Shown: piece by piece, positions 39,118 through 49,587 of the stretch
Layout of the letters: each line of letters begins with the position of its first letter
Numbering within the stretch: the stretch's first letter is position 1
From: Luteimonas sp. ANT-B3E
Lineage (GTDB): Bacteria; Pseudomonadota; Gammaproteobacteria; Xanthomonadales; Xanthomonadaceae
Direction: 5' to 3'
Assembly (NCBI GenBank): GCA_001683895.1
Contig: LXQJ01000050.1
Location: forward strand, 19,569 to 83,568
DNA: 64,000 bases
Notes under the pieces: generated by a model
What the model was told of the DNA's origin: nothing
Database searches by the model: none
Seen by the model: the letters and a program-made list of their open reading frames with translations, nothing else
Position numbers and translations under genes: made by a program

Positions 39118-40020
39118 ATGGCCTATCGGCTCTCGCCCCACGACGCGTCGATGCAGTCCGCGCTGCGGCGCGTCACCGGCGAGCAGGTGACGGCCGCGAT
39201 CGCAGCGATCGACGAATCCGGTCGCGGGCACGGAGACACCGTCCACACCGTGCGCAAGGCCTGCAAGAAGGTGCGTGGCCTGCTGCGTCTTGTCCGGCCG
39301 GGTTTCGACGGTTATAGGGCAGAAAATGTCGCGTTCCGCGATATCGCCCGCGGCGTGTCCTGTCTGCGCGACGCCGACGCGCTTGTCGCCACCTGTGATT
39401 CACTGGTCGCGCGGCATGCCGATGCGGTGGACCCTGTCGCGCTCGCCGCGTTGCGCCACCAGCTGTCCCCGCCGCAGCGGGCCGCCGGAGGAGATGCCGA
39501 CGATCCGCAGCGACTGCTGGCCCGCTGCCGCACCGCGCTTCTGGCAGCCAACGACCGCTGCGCGCGCTGGACCCTCGAGGACGACGGCTTTGCCGCGCTG
39601 CGCGGCGGTCTGCGACAAACGTTCGCGAAGGCGCGCCGTGCGATGCGCGAAGCGGAGGCGGCACCGTCTGACGAGGCCTTCCACGACTGGCGCAAGCGCG
39701 CCAAGGATCACTGGTACCACGCGCGCCTGCTGCGGCCGATCTGGCCGGGGCCGATGCGCGCGCATGCGCGCTGCGCGGGCGAGCTGGGAGAGGCGCTGGG
39801 GGCGCACCACGACCTCGCCGTGTTCGTGACGGCCACGAGGCGGCTGGGCGACGACGGCTCCACGCCCCTGGTCACCGCGCTGGTATCGCTGGCGCGGGTG
39901 CGGCAGGAGGGCCTGGCGACGACGGCCTGGGCCATCGCCCGCCGCCTGCTCGCACCGCGGCCCAAGGCGCTGAGCCGCAGCTGGGGTGCGTGCTTCGCGG
40001 TCTGGCGTGACGGCCGCTGA
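39118..40020 (+). CDS. CHAD domain-containing protein
   Basis: VHTVRKACKKVRGLLRLVRPGF, FHDWRKRAKDHWYHARLL, LGEALGAHHDLAVF conserved basic helices. Confidence 0.92.
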   Translation: MAYRLSPHDASMQSALRRVTGEQVTAAIAAIDESGRGHGDTVHTVRKACKKVRGLLRLVRPGFDGYRAENVAFRDIARGVSCLRDADALVATCDSLVARHADAVDPVALAALRHQLSPPQRAAGGDADDPQRLLARCRTALLAANDRCARWTLEDDGFAALRGGLRQTFAKARRAMREAEAAPSDEAFHDWRKRAKDHWYHARLLRPIWPGPMRAHARCAGELGEALGAHHDLAVFVTATRRLGDDGSTPLVTALVSLARVRQEGLATTAWAIARRLLAPRPKALSRSWGACFAVWRDGR

Positions 40021-40101
40021 CGGCGCGCCCAGACGGCGAAGCACGCCGCCCTCCATCCACCGCGCGATGCTCCCCTGCCGATACGCCAGCCCCTCCCGGG
40101 T

Positions 40102-41145
40102 TCAACCCTCGTCCGGGGTCGGCACGTCGACCTGGGTGTCCAGCGCCTCGCGCACGTACAGGCGCTTGACCAGCACGTACACCACCACCGTCAGCGGCGC
40201 CGCCAGCAGCAGCCCGAGGATCCCGAACAATGCACCGACGCCGAACAGCGAGAACAGCAGCAGCGCCGGCGGCAAGTCGACCGCACGCTGCTGGATCAGC
40301 GGCTGCAGCACGTTGCTCTCCACCTGCTGCACCACCACGAACAGCGCGATGGTCGCGAGCCCGATCTGGGGGCTGACGGTGAACGCCAGCAGCACCGCCG
40401 GCACCGCGGCGGCGATCGGCCCGATGATCGGGACGAAGTCGAGCAGCGCCGCGATCAGTGCCAGCCCGAACGCCACCGGGACACCCAGCAGCCACAGCCC
40501 GATGCCGGTCAGCACGCCGACCATCGTCATCGCCAGCAGCTGCCCGCCCAGCCACATCTTCAGCGCGTGGCCGCTGGCATCGAAGGCGTCGCCGATGGTG
40601 CCGCGCGCCGGCGCGGGGAAGAGCTTGAGCACCCCGCCCCGATACAGCGCCGGCTGGGCCGCGAAGTAGATGCCGCCGACGACTACCAACAGCAGGTTGG
40701 CGATACCGCCGGTCGCCGACATCGCCAGCGCGCCGGCATGCGCGGCCACGCCGCTGGCACTGTCCCGCCCCTGCTGCATCAGGTCACGCACCGTCGGGCC
40801 GATGGGGCTGCCCTCAAGCCAGGCCTGGAACTGGGACCATGCGCCGGGCAGCGCCTGCCGCAGCGTCTCGACCTGCACCGCTAGCTGGGCCCCGAACAGC
40901 CACAACACGAGGACCATCAGCGCGGTCAGCACCAGCACCACGACCGCCAGCGCCGCACCGTCGGGCAGCGGCGTCCAGCGCGTCACCCCGCCCATCAGCG
41001 CGCGTAGCACCGCGGCGACCACAACGGCGCCGAACACCAGGAGCAGCAGGCCCGACAGCCTCCACAGCAGCAACGCGAACGCGCCGATCGCCAGGGTAAC
41101 CAGCACGCGGGCAATATAGGGGCGCAGCGTGTCGGGATGGTCCAA
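40102..41145 (-). CDS. AI-2E family transporter (PerM-like)
   Basis: LVVVGGIYFAAQPALYRGGVLKLFP, ALLDFVPIIGPIAAAVPAVLLAF, NVLQPLIQQRAVDLPPALLLFSLFGVGALFGILGLLLAAPL. Start uncertain (ORF extends to 41235). Confidence 0.88.
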   Translation of the reverse strand: MDHPDTLRPYIARVLVTLAIGAFALLLWRLSGLLLLVFGAVVVAAVLRALMGGVTRWTPLPDGAALAVVVLVLTALMVLVLWLFGAQLAVQVETLRQALPGAWSQFQAWLEGSPIGPTVRDLMQQGRDSASGVAAHAGALAMSATGGIANLLLVVVGGIYFAAQPALYRGGVLKLFPAPARGTIGDAFDASGHALKMWLGGQLLAMTMVGVLTGIGLWLLGVPVAFGLALIAALLDFVPIIGPIAAAVPAVLLAFTVSPQIGLATIALFVVVQQVESNVLQPLIQQRAVDLPPALLLFSLFGVGALFGILGLLLAAPLTVVVYVLVKRLYVREALDTQVDVPTPDEG

Positions 41146-41314
41146 GGGCGAGCTCCAGGCGGTCTTCGGTGCGAGAACGAATCTCCAGCCTAGCCCGGGC
41201 ACGTGCAGAGCCGCGTCATCCCTGTACCGCGGCACCGCCTGCCTGCGCGACGCTGGGCACCAGGATGATCGGAGACCGGCGTATCGACACCCTCACCGCC
41301 GACAGACCGGCGGG

Positions 41315-42025
41315 TCAGCGTGTGCGCCCTGCACCGATCTCGCGCAGCACCCGCTCGAACACCGCGACCGGCTGGCCGCCGGACACCAGGTGCTGCTGGT
41401 CGATGACTACTGCAGGCACGCTCTCGATGCCGCTGCGCAGGAAGAACTGCTCCTCCTCGCGCACGTCGGCGCCGTACTCACCCGACGCCAGCACCGCTGC
41501 CGCGCGCCCGGCGTCAAGCCCGGCCTCCGCGGCCACCCGCACCAGCGTGCTGTGGTCGGAGACGTCGAGGCCATCGGTGAAATACGCGCGCAGCAGCGCG
41601 CGCTTCAGTGCAAGCTGGCGCCCTGCGATGCCGGCCCAATGCAGCAGCCGGTGTGCATCGAAGGTGTTCCAGGTGCGCGTGCGCTGGCCGAACACCACAC
41701 CGACCTCGACGCCACGCTCGCGGATGCGGGCCTGGCTCTCGTTCAGCTGCGCGTCGGTCATGCCGTACTTGGCGCGCAGGTGCTCGCTGATGTCCTCGCC
41801 CTCTGCTGCCATCCGGGGATCGAGCTCGAACGGACGCACGTGGATGTCCGCCGCGACCTCGCCGTCGAGCCGCGCGAGCGCCTGCTCCAGCGCGGCGAGG
41901 CCGATCGCGCACCACGGGCAGACGATGTCCGACACGAAGTCGATGCGCAGGCGCGTGCTGCCGGGGCCGGTGAGCTCGCCTGCCGCCAGTGCGTCGCTGC
42001 CCGCAGCGCCGCTCACGATGCTCAT
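41315..42025 (-). CDS. DsbA family oxidoreductase (FrnE-like)
   Basis: [26 protein letters not shown] (CPWC), [31 protein letters not shown] overlap with hutU. Confidence 0.92.
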   Translation of the reverse strand: MSIVSGAAGSDALAAGELTGPGSTRLRIDFVSDIVCPWCAIGLAALEQALARLDGEVAADIHVRPFELDPRMAAEGEDISEHLRAKYGMTDAQLNESQARIRERGVEVGVVFGQRTRTWNTFDAHRLLHWAGIAGRQLALKRALLRAYFTDGLDVSDHSTLVRVAAEAGLDAGRAAAVLASGEYGADVREEEQFFLRSGIESVPAVVIDQQHLVSGGQPVAVFERVLREIGAGRTR

Positions 42026-43695
42026 GCCTGCACCATCGGGAGGTCCAGGCCGCGCTCGCGGGCACAGTCCCGGGCGATGTCGTAACCGGCATCGGCGTGG
42101 CGCATCACGCCGGTGGCGGGGTCGTTCCACAGCACGCGCGCGATCCGCCGGTCGGCCTCCTCGGTGCCGTCGCAGACGATCACCACGCCGGAATGCTGCG
42201 AATAGCCCATGCCCACCCCGCCGCCGTGGTGCAGGCTGACCCAGGTCGCGCCACCGGCGACGTTGAGCATCGCATTGAGCAGCGGCCAGTCGCTGACGGC
42301 GTCGGAGCCATCCAGCATCGCCTCGGTCTCGCGGTTGGGCGAGGCGACGCTGCCGCTGTCGAGGTGGTCGCGGCCGATGACGATCGGCGCGCTGACCTCG
42401 CCGTCGCGCACCATCTTGTTGAACGCAAGCCCCAGCCTGTCGCGCAGCCCCAGCCCGACCCAGCAGATCCGCGCCGGCAGTCCCTGGAAGTCGATGCGCT
42501 CGCGCGCCATGTCGAGCCAGCGGTGCAGGTGTGCATCGTCCGGGATCAGCTCCTTTACCTTGGCGTCGGTCCTGTGGATGTCCTCGGGATCGCCGCTCAG
42601 CGCGACCCAGCGGAACGGGCCGATGCCGCGGCAGAACAGGGGCCGCACGTACGCCGGCACGAAGCCGGGGAAATCGAACGCGTCGCTGCAGCCGGTATCG
42701 AACGCCATCTGCCGCAGGTTGTTGCCGTAGTCGAAGGTCGGCACCCCCATACGCTGGAACGCCAGCATGGCCTCGACGTGCACGCGCATCGACTGCTTGG
42801 CCGCGTCGCGCACGCGCTCGGGTTCGGCCGACTGCGCGGCGATCCATTCGTCGACGCGCCATCCGATCGGCAGGTACCCATGCACCGGATCGTGCGCGCT
42901 GGTCTGGTCGGTGACCGCGTCCGGACGCACGCCGCGCGCGACCAGCTCCGGTAGCACCTCGGCCGCGTTGCCCAGCAGCGCGATCGACTGAGCGACGCCG
43001 CCCGCGGTGTATATCTCGATCCGCGCAAGCGCGTCGTCGAGGTCGGTGGCCTGCTCATCGATGTAGCGCGTCTTCAGGCGCATGTCGATGCGCGACTGCT
43101 GGCACTCGATGTTGAGGCTGCAGGCCCCGGCCAGCGACGCCGCAAGCGGCTGCGCGCCACCCATGCCGCCAAGGCCCGCGGTCAGGATCCACTTGCCCGC
43201 CAGGTTACCGGCGTAGTGCTGGCGCCCAATCTCGACGAAGGTCTCGTAGGTGCCCTGCACGATGCCCTGACTGCCGATGTAGATCCAGCTGCCGGCGGTC
43301 ATCTGGCCGTACATCATCAGGCCGCGGCGATCGAGTTCGTGGAAGTGCTCCCACGTCGCCCAGTGCGGCACCAGGTTGGAATTGGCGATCAGTACCCGCG
43401 GCGCGTCGACGTGGGTGCGGAACACCCCCACCGGCTTGCCCGACTGCACGAGCAGGGTCTCGTCGTCGGCCAGTTCCGTCAGCGTGGCGACGATGGCGTC
43501 GTAGCTCGCCCAGTCGCGCGCGGCGCGGCCGATGCCGCCGTAGACCACCAGATCTTCCGGGCGCTCCGCGACTTCGGGATCGAGGTTGTTCTGCAGCATC
43601 CGCAGCGCCGCCTCGGTCAGCCAGGAGCGGCAGGTGAGGCCGCTGCCGCGGGCGGCGCGGATGCGGCGGGAAGGGTCGTGTCGCGGATCTGGCAT
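42022..43695 (-). CDS. hutU: urocanate hydratase
   Basis: [83 protein letters not shown]. Confidence 0.97.
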   Translation of the reverse strand: MPDPRHDPSRRIRAARGSGLTCRSWLTEAALRMLQNNLDPEVAERPEDLVVYGGIGRAARDWASYDAIVATLTELADDETLLVQSGKPVGVFRTHVDAPRVLIANSNLVPHWATWEHFHELDRRGLMMYGQMTAGSWIYIGSQGIVQGTYETFVEIGRQHYAGNLAGKWILTAGLGGMGGAQPLAASLAGACSLNIECQQSRIDMRLKTRYIDEQATDLDDALARIEIYTAGGVAQSIALLGNAAEVLPELVARGVRPDAVTDQTSAHDPVHGYLPIGWRVDEWIAAQSAEPERVRDAAKQSMRVHVEAMLAFQRMGVPTFDYGNNLRQMAFDTGCSDAFDFPGFVPAYVRPLFCRGIGPFRWVALSGDPEDIHRTDAKVKELIPDDAHLHRWLDMARERIDFQGLPARICWVGLGLRDRLGLAFNKMVRDGEVSAPIVIGRDHLDSGSVASPNRETEAMLDGSDAVSDWPLLNAMLNVAGGATWVSLHHGGGVGMGYSQHSGVVIVCDGTEEADRRIARVLWNDPATGVMRHADAGYDIARDCARERGLDLPMVQA

Positions 43696-43823
43696 GCGGC
43701 GGCTCCGTCTTGCGATCGGACGACGATGATGTCACAGCGCCCGGAGCGCCCCGCCGCACGGGAGACATCACCAGTGACGCCCGGCATGGCCGGGCGTCGG
43801 GGGACTCGCTGCGATGCAAAAGG

Positions 43824-44123
43824 TCAGTTGATCGACGGATCCAGCCGACGCAGCGCATCGCCAAGATCGACATCGCCGGTGCGTTCGATGTCGCTGCGGC
43901 TGTAGACGCGGCCATTGCCGGCGACGCATTCCCGCTCTTCGGCCCTGTTGCGGGCATTGCGGGTGGCGACGATGCGCGAGCCGGTGCCCTGGATGCAGTA
44001 GCGGTCGCTGGCCTTCGACTTTGACGCACGCGCTGCTTCTTCGGGTTCATCGACCGGGGCCGACTGCGCGGACACAACACCGGCGCAGGCCAACAGCGCA
44101 CCGGCAAGCAGGATCTTGTGCAT
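43824..44123 (-). CDS. hypothetical secreted protein
   Basis: MHKILLAGALLACAGVVSAQS signal peptide; two cysteines in the mature part. Confidence 0.6.
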   Translation of the reverse strand: MHKILLAGALLACAGVVSAQSAPVDEPEEAARASKSKASDRYCIQGTGSRIVATRNARNRAEERECVAGNGRVYSRSDIERTGDVDLGDALRRLDPSIN

Positions 44124-44269
44124 GGCGATCTCCAACGTGGACGGGAATACTGGACGATACGCCGGCCAACGTGACGCTGCCGCGCTCCCGGAGCTGTCGT
44201 TCAGGCTGGCTCACGTCGCATGTCCACGACCTGACCGCGCTGTCATCCACGGCCGATATCATCGCCCGC

Positions 44270-45634
44270 ATGCATCCAGCCCTCATGCGCGCGGTGTGGC
44301 CGCTCCTGCTCTTCGTTTCCGCCTGCAGTGGCACCATGTCCCGCCTGGACGCGGTGCGCTCTGTCGACGCGGCGTCGGCCCCGACACCCACCGTCACACC
44401 TGCGGACTCCGCACCTCGCGACAGCGTGCTGCTGGTGTCGCTCGACGGCTTCCATCCGCGCTACCTGGCGCTCGGCATCACCCCCGCGCTGTCGCGACTC
44501 GCGGCGGACGGTGTGCGCGCGGAGTGGATGTCGCCGTCGTATCCGACGCTCACGTTTCCCAACCACTACACGCTGGTCACCGGCCTGCTGCCGGACCGGC
44601 AGGGCATCGTGCACAACACGATGCAGGACGCCGCGCTGGGCGGGTTCCGCATGTCCGACCGGATGGCCGTGGGCGACAGCCGCTGGTGGGGTGGCGAACC
44701 GATCTGGGTTGGCGCCGCCAGGGCCGGGCTGCCCAGCGCGACCATGTTCTGGCCGGGCAGCACAGCCGAGATATCCGGGTTGCGCCCAACGCGTTGGCAG
44801 GAGTACGACGCCAGTGTTGCGCCCGATGTCCGTGCCGACACGGTGCGCGGGTGGATGGCGGAGCCGGACGCGACGCGTCCGCGCATCGCAACGCTCTACT
44901 TCGAGCATGTCGACAGCGCCGCGCACGCCCAGGGGCCCGATTCGGCCGAGGCGCTCGCCGCGGTGCGGCTGGTCGATGGTGCGATCGGGCGCCTGCTTGA
45001 CGGCATGGCTGCCGACGGCACCCTGGCGCGGACCAACATCGTCGTGGTGTCCGACCACGGCATGGCCGAAGTGCCGCCCGGCAACGCGATCGACGTCGCG
45101 ACCATCGTCGATTCCCGGCTGGCAACCGTGGTCACCACGGGCCAGGTGGTTACCGTGCAGCCCCTGCCCGGCCGGGAGGACGCCGCCGCTCGCGCTCTGG
45201 TCGGCGCGCACGCACGGTACGACTGCTGGCGCAAGGAAGACCTGCCGGCGCGCTGGCGCTACGGACGCCACCCGCGCATTCCGGCAATCGTCTGCCAGAT
45301 GCACGAGGGCTGGGACGCGGTCACCGCGGAAACCCTGGCAACGCGCCCGACCGCGCATCCGCGCGGTTCGCACGGCTACGACCCGGCGCTGCCGTCGATG
45401 CGCTCCCTGTTCATCGCCCACGGCCCGGCATTCCACGCGGGCGCGGTGATCGCACCCTTCGACAACGTGCACGTCTATCCCCTGCTGGCGCGGCTCGTCG
45501 GCATCACGGCGGCACCGAACGACGGCGACATCAAGACGCTGCTGCCCGCACTGCGCGATACCGGGCAGATTGCACCGCATGCGCCCGCTGCAGGCGACGC
45601 CCAGGCCGAGGACGGGGTGCCCCCGGCGGGCTGA
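44270..45634 (+). CDS. ectonucleotide pyrophosphatase/phosphodiesterase (alkaline phosphatase superfamily)
   Basis: Lipoprotein-like signal; LLVSLDGFHPRYL, PSYPTLTFPNHYTLVTGLLPDRQGIVHN (catalytic Thr), YFEHVDSAAHAQGP, VSDHGM. Confidence 0.92.
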   Translation: MHPALMRAVWPLLLFVSACSGTMSRLDAVRSVDAASAPTPTVTPADSAPRDSVLLVSLDGFHPRYLALGITPALSRLAADGVRAEWMSPSYPTLTFPNHYTLVTGLLPDRQGIVHNTMQDAALGGFRMSDRMAVGDSRWWGGEPIWVGAARAGLPSATMFWPGSTAEISGLRPTRWQEYDASVAPDVRADTVRGWMAEPDATRPRIATLYFEHVDSAAHAQGPDSAEALAAVRLVDGAIGRLLDGMAADGTLARTNIVVVSDHGMAEVPPGNAIDVATIVDSRLATVVTTGQVVTVQPLPGREDAAARALVGAHARYDCWRKEDLPARWRYGRHPRIPAIVCQMHEGWDAVTAETLATRPTAHPRGSHGYDPALPSMRSLFIAHGPAFHAGAVIAPFDNVHVYPLLARLVGITAAPNDGDIKTLLPALRDTGQIAPHAPAAGDAQAEDGVPPAG

Positions 45635-45802
45635 CACGCAGGGGGATCGCCAGCAGATCGTGGAGGCTGCGTCGCTTCGCCCCGGAAGCCGATTGCACGA
45701 GTCCTGGCACGGGAACGCCCCGAAGCTGCCCGCCTCGACCGGTTCCCCGTCGATGTCCGGAAACGGCGAGTCCAGCGAAGGGACCGGTGCTAGCCTCGCG
45801 GC

Positions 45803-47377
45803 ATGGTCGCCCCCGCCCTCTCCCCCGCCGCTGTCCGTGCCGCCGCCACTCCCGATGCCGGCGCGCTGCCACCTGTCGCCGCCTGCGAGGCCGCGCGGCG
45901 CAGTCGCGATGTGCGCTTCGATGGGCTGTTCTTCACCGCGGTGCACAGCACGCGCATCTACTGCCGCCCGGTGTGCCCGGCGCCGTTCGCGAGGCGGGTC
46001 AGCTACTACGCCAATGCGGCTGCGGCGGAGGCCGCAGGGTACCGCCCGTGCCTGCGCTGCAGACCCGAGCTCGCTCCCGGCGACAGCACATGGCGTCGCG
46101 GCGACGCCGCGCTGGCGCGCGCACTGACGCTGGTCGACGCTGGCGCGCTGGCGGACATGCCGCTGGCCGCACTTGCCACGCGCGTCGGCATCGGCGAGCG
46201 CCAGCTGCGCCGGCTGTTTGCCCAGCGCATCGGCGCGGCCCCGCATTCGGTCCACGGCACCCGCCGGCTGCTGTTCGCCAAGCAGCTGCTGGCCGAGACC
46301 GCGATGCCGGTGACCGAGGTCGCGATGTCGTCGGGCTTTGGCAGTCTGCGCCGCTTCAACGATGCCTTCCAGGCGGCCTACAGGATGGCACCGCGCGACC
46401 TGCGACGACTGCCTGCCAGCGCGCGCCCGGCCGACCGCGACGTGCCCACCCTGCGGCTGGGCTACCGACCGCCGTATGACTTCGACGCGATGCTGGCCTT
46501 CGCTCGCGCGCACGTGCTGCCCGGCGTGGAGGTTGTTGACGCGACCAGCTACGCGCGCACCATCGCCGGTGCCGACGGCGTGGCATCGGGCTGGCTGCGC
46601 GTGGATGCCTGGCCCGGCGCGCATGCGTTGCGCCTGCGCTGGCACGCACCGGCGGGCGCGCGACTGCTGCCCGCGGTGGCGCGGCTGCGGCGGATGTTCG
46701 ACCTGGATGCCAACCCCGACGCGATCGCGGCGGTGCTGTCGTCGGATCCGCGGCTGGCGCCACTGCTGCGTGTGCGACCCGGGCTGCGGCTGCCGGGGGG
46801 CTGGGACGGGTTCGAGATCGCGGTCCGCGCCGTCGTCGGCCAGCAGGTCAGCGTCGCCGCCGCGTGCACCTTCGCCACGCGGCTGGCGCAGGGCTTCGGC
46901 GAGTCGCTGCCCGCTGACGTCCGCAGCGTGGCGCCCGCCGGGCTGAGCCACCTCTTCCCGACACCGGCGGCGCTGGCGGATGCGGACCTTGCCGCCATCG
47001 GCGTGACGCGTGCGCGCGCCGACACGCTGCGTGCGGTGTCGCGAGCGCTGCTGGACGGTGGTGTCGACTTCGCAGTCGAGCGCACGCTGGCAGACCAGGT
47101 CACGCGCTGGACCGCGGTGCCCGGCATCGGGCCATGGACCGCGCACTACATCGCGATGCGCGCGCTGGCCCATCCCGATGCGTTTCCCGCCGATGACCTG
47201 GTGCTGCAGCAGGCAGTCGCCGCCACCGCGGGCGAGGACCGCACCCACGCCGGAAGGACCACTGCGCGCGCCCTCGCCGCGCGCGCCGAGGCGTGGCGAC
47301 CCTGGCGCGCCTACGCCGCGCTGCATCTGTGGCGCGATGCGCGCCCGCCCGCGGCTGCCGGAGACCGACGTCCATGA
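45803..47377 (+). CDS. Ada-type regulatory domain/AlkA DNA-3-methyladenine glycosylase fusion
   Basis: Ada zinc/methyl-acceptor domain (DGLFFTAVHSTRIYCRPVCPAPF...GYRPCLRCRPE), AraC HTH, AlkA HhH-GPD (AVVGQQVSVAAACTFATRLAQGFG, PGIGPWTAHYIAMRAL). Confidence 0.93.
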   Translation: MVAPALSPAAVRAAATPDAGALPPVAACEAARRSRDVRFDGLFFTAVHSTRIYCRPVCPAPFARRVSYYANAAAAEAAGYRPCLRCRPELAPGDSTWRRGDAALARALTLVDAGALADMPLAALATRVGIGERQLRRLFAQRIGAAPHSVHGTRRLLFAKQLLAETAMPVTEVAMSSGFGSLRRFNDAFQAAYRMAPRDLRRLPASARPADRDVPTLRLGYRPPYDFDAMLAFARAHVLPGVEVVDATSYARTIAGADGVASGWLRVDAWPGAHALRLRWHAPAGARLLPAVARLRRMFDLDANPDAIAAVLSSDPRLAPLLRVRPGLRLPGGWDGFEIAVRAVVGQQVSVAAACTFATRLAQGFGESLPADVRSVAPAGLSHLFPTPAALADADLAAIGVTRARADTLRAVSRALLDGGVDFAVERTLADQVTRWTAVPGIGPWTAHYIAMRALAHPDAFPADDLVLQQAVAATAGEDRTHAGRTTARALAARAEAWRPWRAYAALHLWRDARPPAAAGDRRP

Positions 47378-47877
47378 ACCTCCACTGCCTGCGCATGGAC
47401 TCGCCGATCGGCATGCTGACCCTGGTCGGCGACGACGATGCCGTGGTCCGCATCGATTTCCCGCCGCCGCACGGCACATCGCGCGATCCGGCATGGCGCG
47501 AGGGCGAGACTGCACCGCTCACACTGGCGCGCACGCAGCTGGCCGAATACTTCATCGGGACACGGCGTACGTTCGACCTGCCGCTGGCGCCACGCGGCAC
47601 GCCGTTCCAGCGCGCGGTGTGGGAGGCGCTGGCGGAGATCCCATTTGGCACGACCTGGAGCTATCGCGTGCTGGCCGCGCGCATCGGCAACCCCGCCGCG
47701 GTGCGCGCGGTGGGCGGCGCCAACGGCCGCAACCCGCTGCCGATCGTGCTGCCCTGCCACCGCGTCATCGGCGCCGACGGCACGCTCACCGGCTTCGGCG
47801 GCGGTCTGCCGACCAAGGCGTTCCTGCTGCGGCATGAACGCGCTCCTGTCGCGCCTGAGCAGCTCGCGCTGGGCTGA
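47374..47877 (+). CDS. ogt: methylated-DNA--[protein]-cysteine S-methyltransferase
   Basis: GTPFQRAVWEALAEIPFGTTWSYRVLAARIGNPAAVRAVGGANGRNPLPIVLPCHRVIGADGTLTGFGGGL (PCHRV active site); ATGA overlap with upstream gene. Confidence 0.96.
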   Translation: MNLHCLRMDSPIGMLTLVGDDDAVVRIDFPPPHGTSRDPAWREGETAPLTLARTQLAEYFIGTRRTFDLPLAPRGTPFQRAVWEALAEIPFGTTWSYRVLAARIGNPAAVRAVGGANGRNPLPIVLPCHRVIGADGTLTGFGGGLPTKAFLLRHERAPVAPEQLALG

Positions 47878-48004
47878 CCGCGGGCCTGATGCCTGTCGTG
47901 GAGCGCAGGCTGCGCGACCGCGACCGTGGCAGGGGCGGTACAGCGGCAGCGCGGCTGGCGGCTGTCGAGGACAGCACACCGCATGTCGCGCGCGGCCCGT
48001 GCCG

Positions 48005-49255
48005 TCATCCTTCCGCGAGCAGCCTCGCCATCGCGTTGCGGAACCGCCCGGCGATCGCGTCGCGGTCGCGGTGGACGCCATCGACCACGACGCGTACACC
48101 ACCGACCTCGACATCGCGCACCAGCGCGCGGTTGCCGGCGAACACCCAGCGATCCGCAACATCGCCCACGGTCGCACCGGCCAACAGCGGCGCGTGTGGA
48201 TCGAGCCACAGAGACCCGCTGTCGTCGAAGCCGGTTGACGCCGCGGCGCTGTCCGCGACCGCGGCCAGCAGGGTCCTGCCGACACTGGGAATCTGTGCCG
48301 AGGCCGCGACATTGCGCCGCTGGGCCAGCAGCCGCTGGCCGTACTCCAGCCAACGCAGCTCCTCCACCGGGGACACCGACACGTGCGAATCCGAGCCGAT
48401 ACCCCAGCGGCCGCCGGCGTCCAGGTACGCGCGCAGCGGGAACAGTCCGTCGCCAAGATTGGCCTCGGTGGTGGGACACAGCGCGACCGTGGCGCTGCTG
48501 CCTGCGACACCGGCGATTTCGCCAGCGTCGAGATGGGTGGCATGCACCAGGGTCCAGCCTGCATCGACATCGGCGTGGTCAAGAAGCCAGCGCACTGGGC
48601 GCGCGCCGCGCAGCGCGACGCACTCCTCGACCTCCGCCAGCTGTTCGGACACGTGCACGTGTACGCGCGTGTCCGCGGGCAGCGCCGACAGCACCGCGCG
48701 CATCGCGTCCGCCGGCACCGCCCGCAGGCTGTGCAGCGCGCAGCCGACGCGCAGCGTCGCGTCCTGGCGGGCGCGCAGCGCGTCCAGCAGCCGCAGGTAG
48801 CCATCGACGTCGTGCGCGAAGCGCCGCTGGCGATCGGCGAGCGCACGGCCGTCGAAGCCACCCGCCATGTACAGCACCGGCAGTAGCGTCAGCCGGATGC
48901 CGGTGTCGCGCGCGGCGGCGACCAGCGCATCCGACATCGCCGTTGGGGTCGCGTAGGGAGCGCCGTCCGGGGCGTGATGCAGGTAATGGAACTCGCAGAC
49001 AGCGGTATAGCCGGCCTCCAGCATCTCGAGATACAGCTGCGTGGCAACCGCGTGCAGCAGGTCCGGGTCGAAGCGCGCGGCGATGCGGTACATGGTCTCG
49101 CGCCAGGTCCAGAACGAGTCCTGGGGACCGCCGCCGCGCTCCGCGAGGCCCGCCATCGCGCGCTGGAACGCGTGCGAGTGCAGGTTGGCGACACCGGGCA
49201 GCCGCCAGCCGCGCGGGTCGGCGACGGCGAGGGGTGGCGTAGTGACAGCGGGCAT
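48005..49255 (-). CDS. hutF: formimidoylglutamate deiminase
   Basis: LPGVANLHSHAFQRAMAGLAERGGGPQDSFWTWRETMYRIAARFDPD; VHVSEQLAEVEEC; GIGSDSHVSVSPVEELRWLEYGQRL. N-terminus shorter than usual. Confidence 0.92.
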   Translation of the reverse strand: MPAVTTPPLAVADPRGWRLPGVANLHSHAFQRAMAGLAERGGGPQDSFWTWRETMYRIAARFDPDLLHAVATQLYLEMLEAGYTAVCEFHYLHHAPDGAPYATPTAMSDALVAAARDTGIRLTLLPVLYMAGGFDGRALADRQRRFAHDVDGYLRLLDALRARQDATLRVGCALHSLRAVPADAMRAVLSALPADTRVHVHVSEQLAEVEECVALRGARPVRWLLDHADVDAGWTLVHATHLDAGEIAGVAGSSATVALCPTTEANLGDGLFPLRAYLDAGGRWGIGSDSHVSVSPVEELRWLEYGQRLLAQRRNVAASAQIPSVGRTLLAAVADSAAASTGFDDSGSLWLDPHAPLLAGATVGDVADRWVFAGNRALVRDVEVGGVRVVVDGVHRDRDAIAGRFRNAMARLLAEG

Positions 49256-49350
49256 CGGGTCATTCCGGGCAAGAGGCGATCGCGCTGCCGACCGGGCCGT
49301 CGCGCGTCTGCGCTAGGCTACCGCGCACCCATCGCATGCGCAGGTCGCCC

Positions 49351-49587
49351 ATGGCTACCGAACTGTTGGCCCTCGCCGCCGCGGCTCTCGCGGTGCTGGC
49401 GGTACTGGCGATGGCGCGGCGGAAGCTGCGTGGTCCCGGCGCACGCCGTTCGCGGCGCGGCCGTGGCGACGGTGCGACCACGACCGCCACCGGTACCGGG
49501 AACGACCGCCGCGACGACGCACACCACCACTCCGATGCCGCCACGGGAAGCGACGGCAGCGGCGGCGATGGTGGCGGCGGTGACTGA
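49351..49587 (+). CDS. hypothetical small membrane protein with His-containing disordered tail
   Basis: MATELLALAAAALAVLAVLAMARRKLRG TM segment then low-complexity tail; overlaps hutI start by 20 nt. No family recognised. Confidence 0.4.
   Translation: MATELLALAAAALAVLAVLAMARRKLRGPGARRSRRGRGDGATTTATGTGNDRRDDAHHHSDAATGSDGSGGDGGGGD

Noticed and set aside
44243-47515. 1090-aa minus-strand ORF
   Set aside because: Antisense to the phosphodiesterase and Ada-AlkA genes; shadow ORF.
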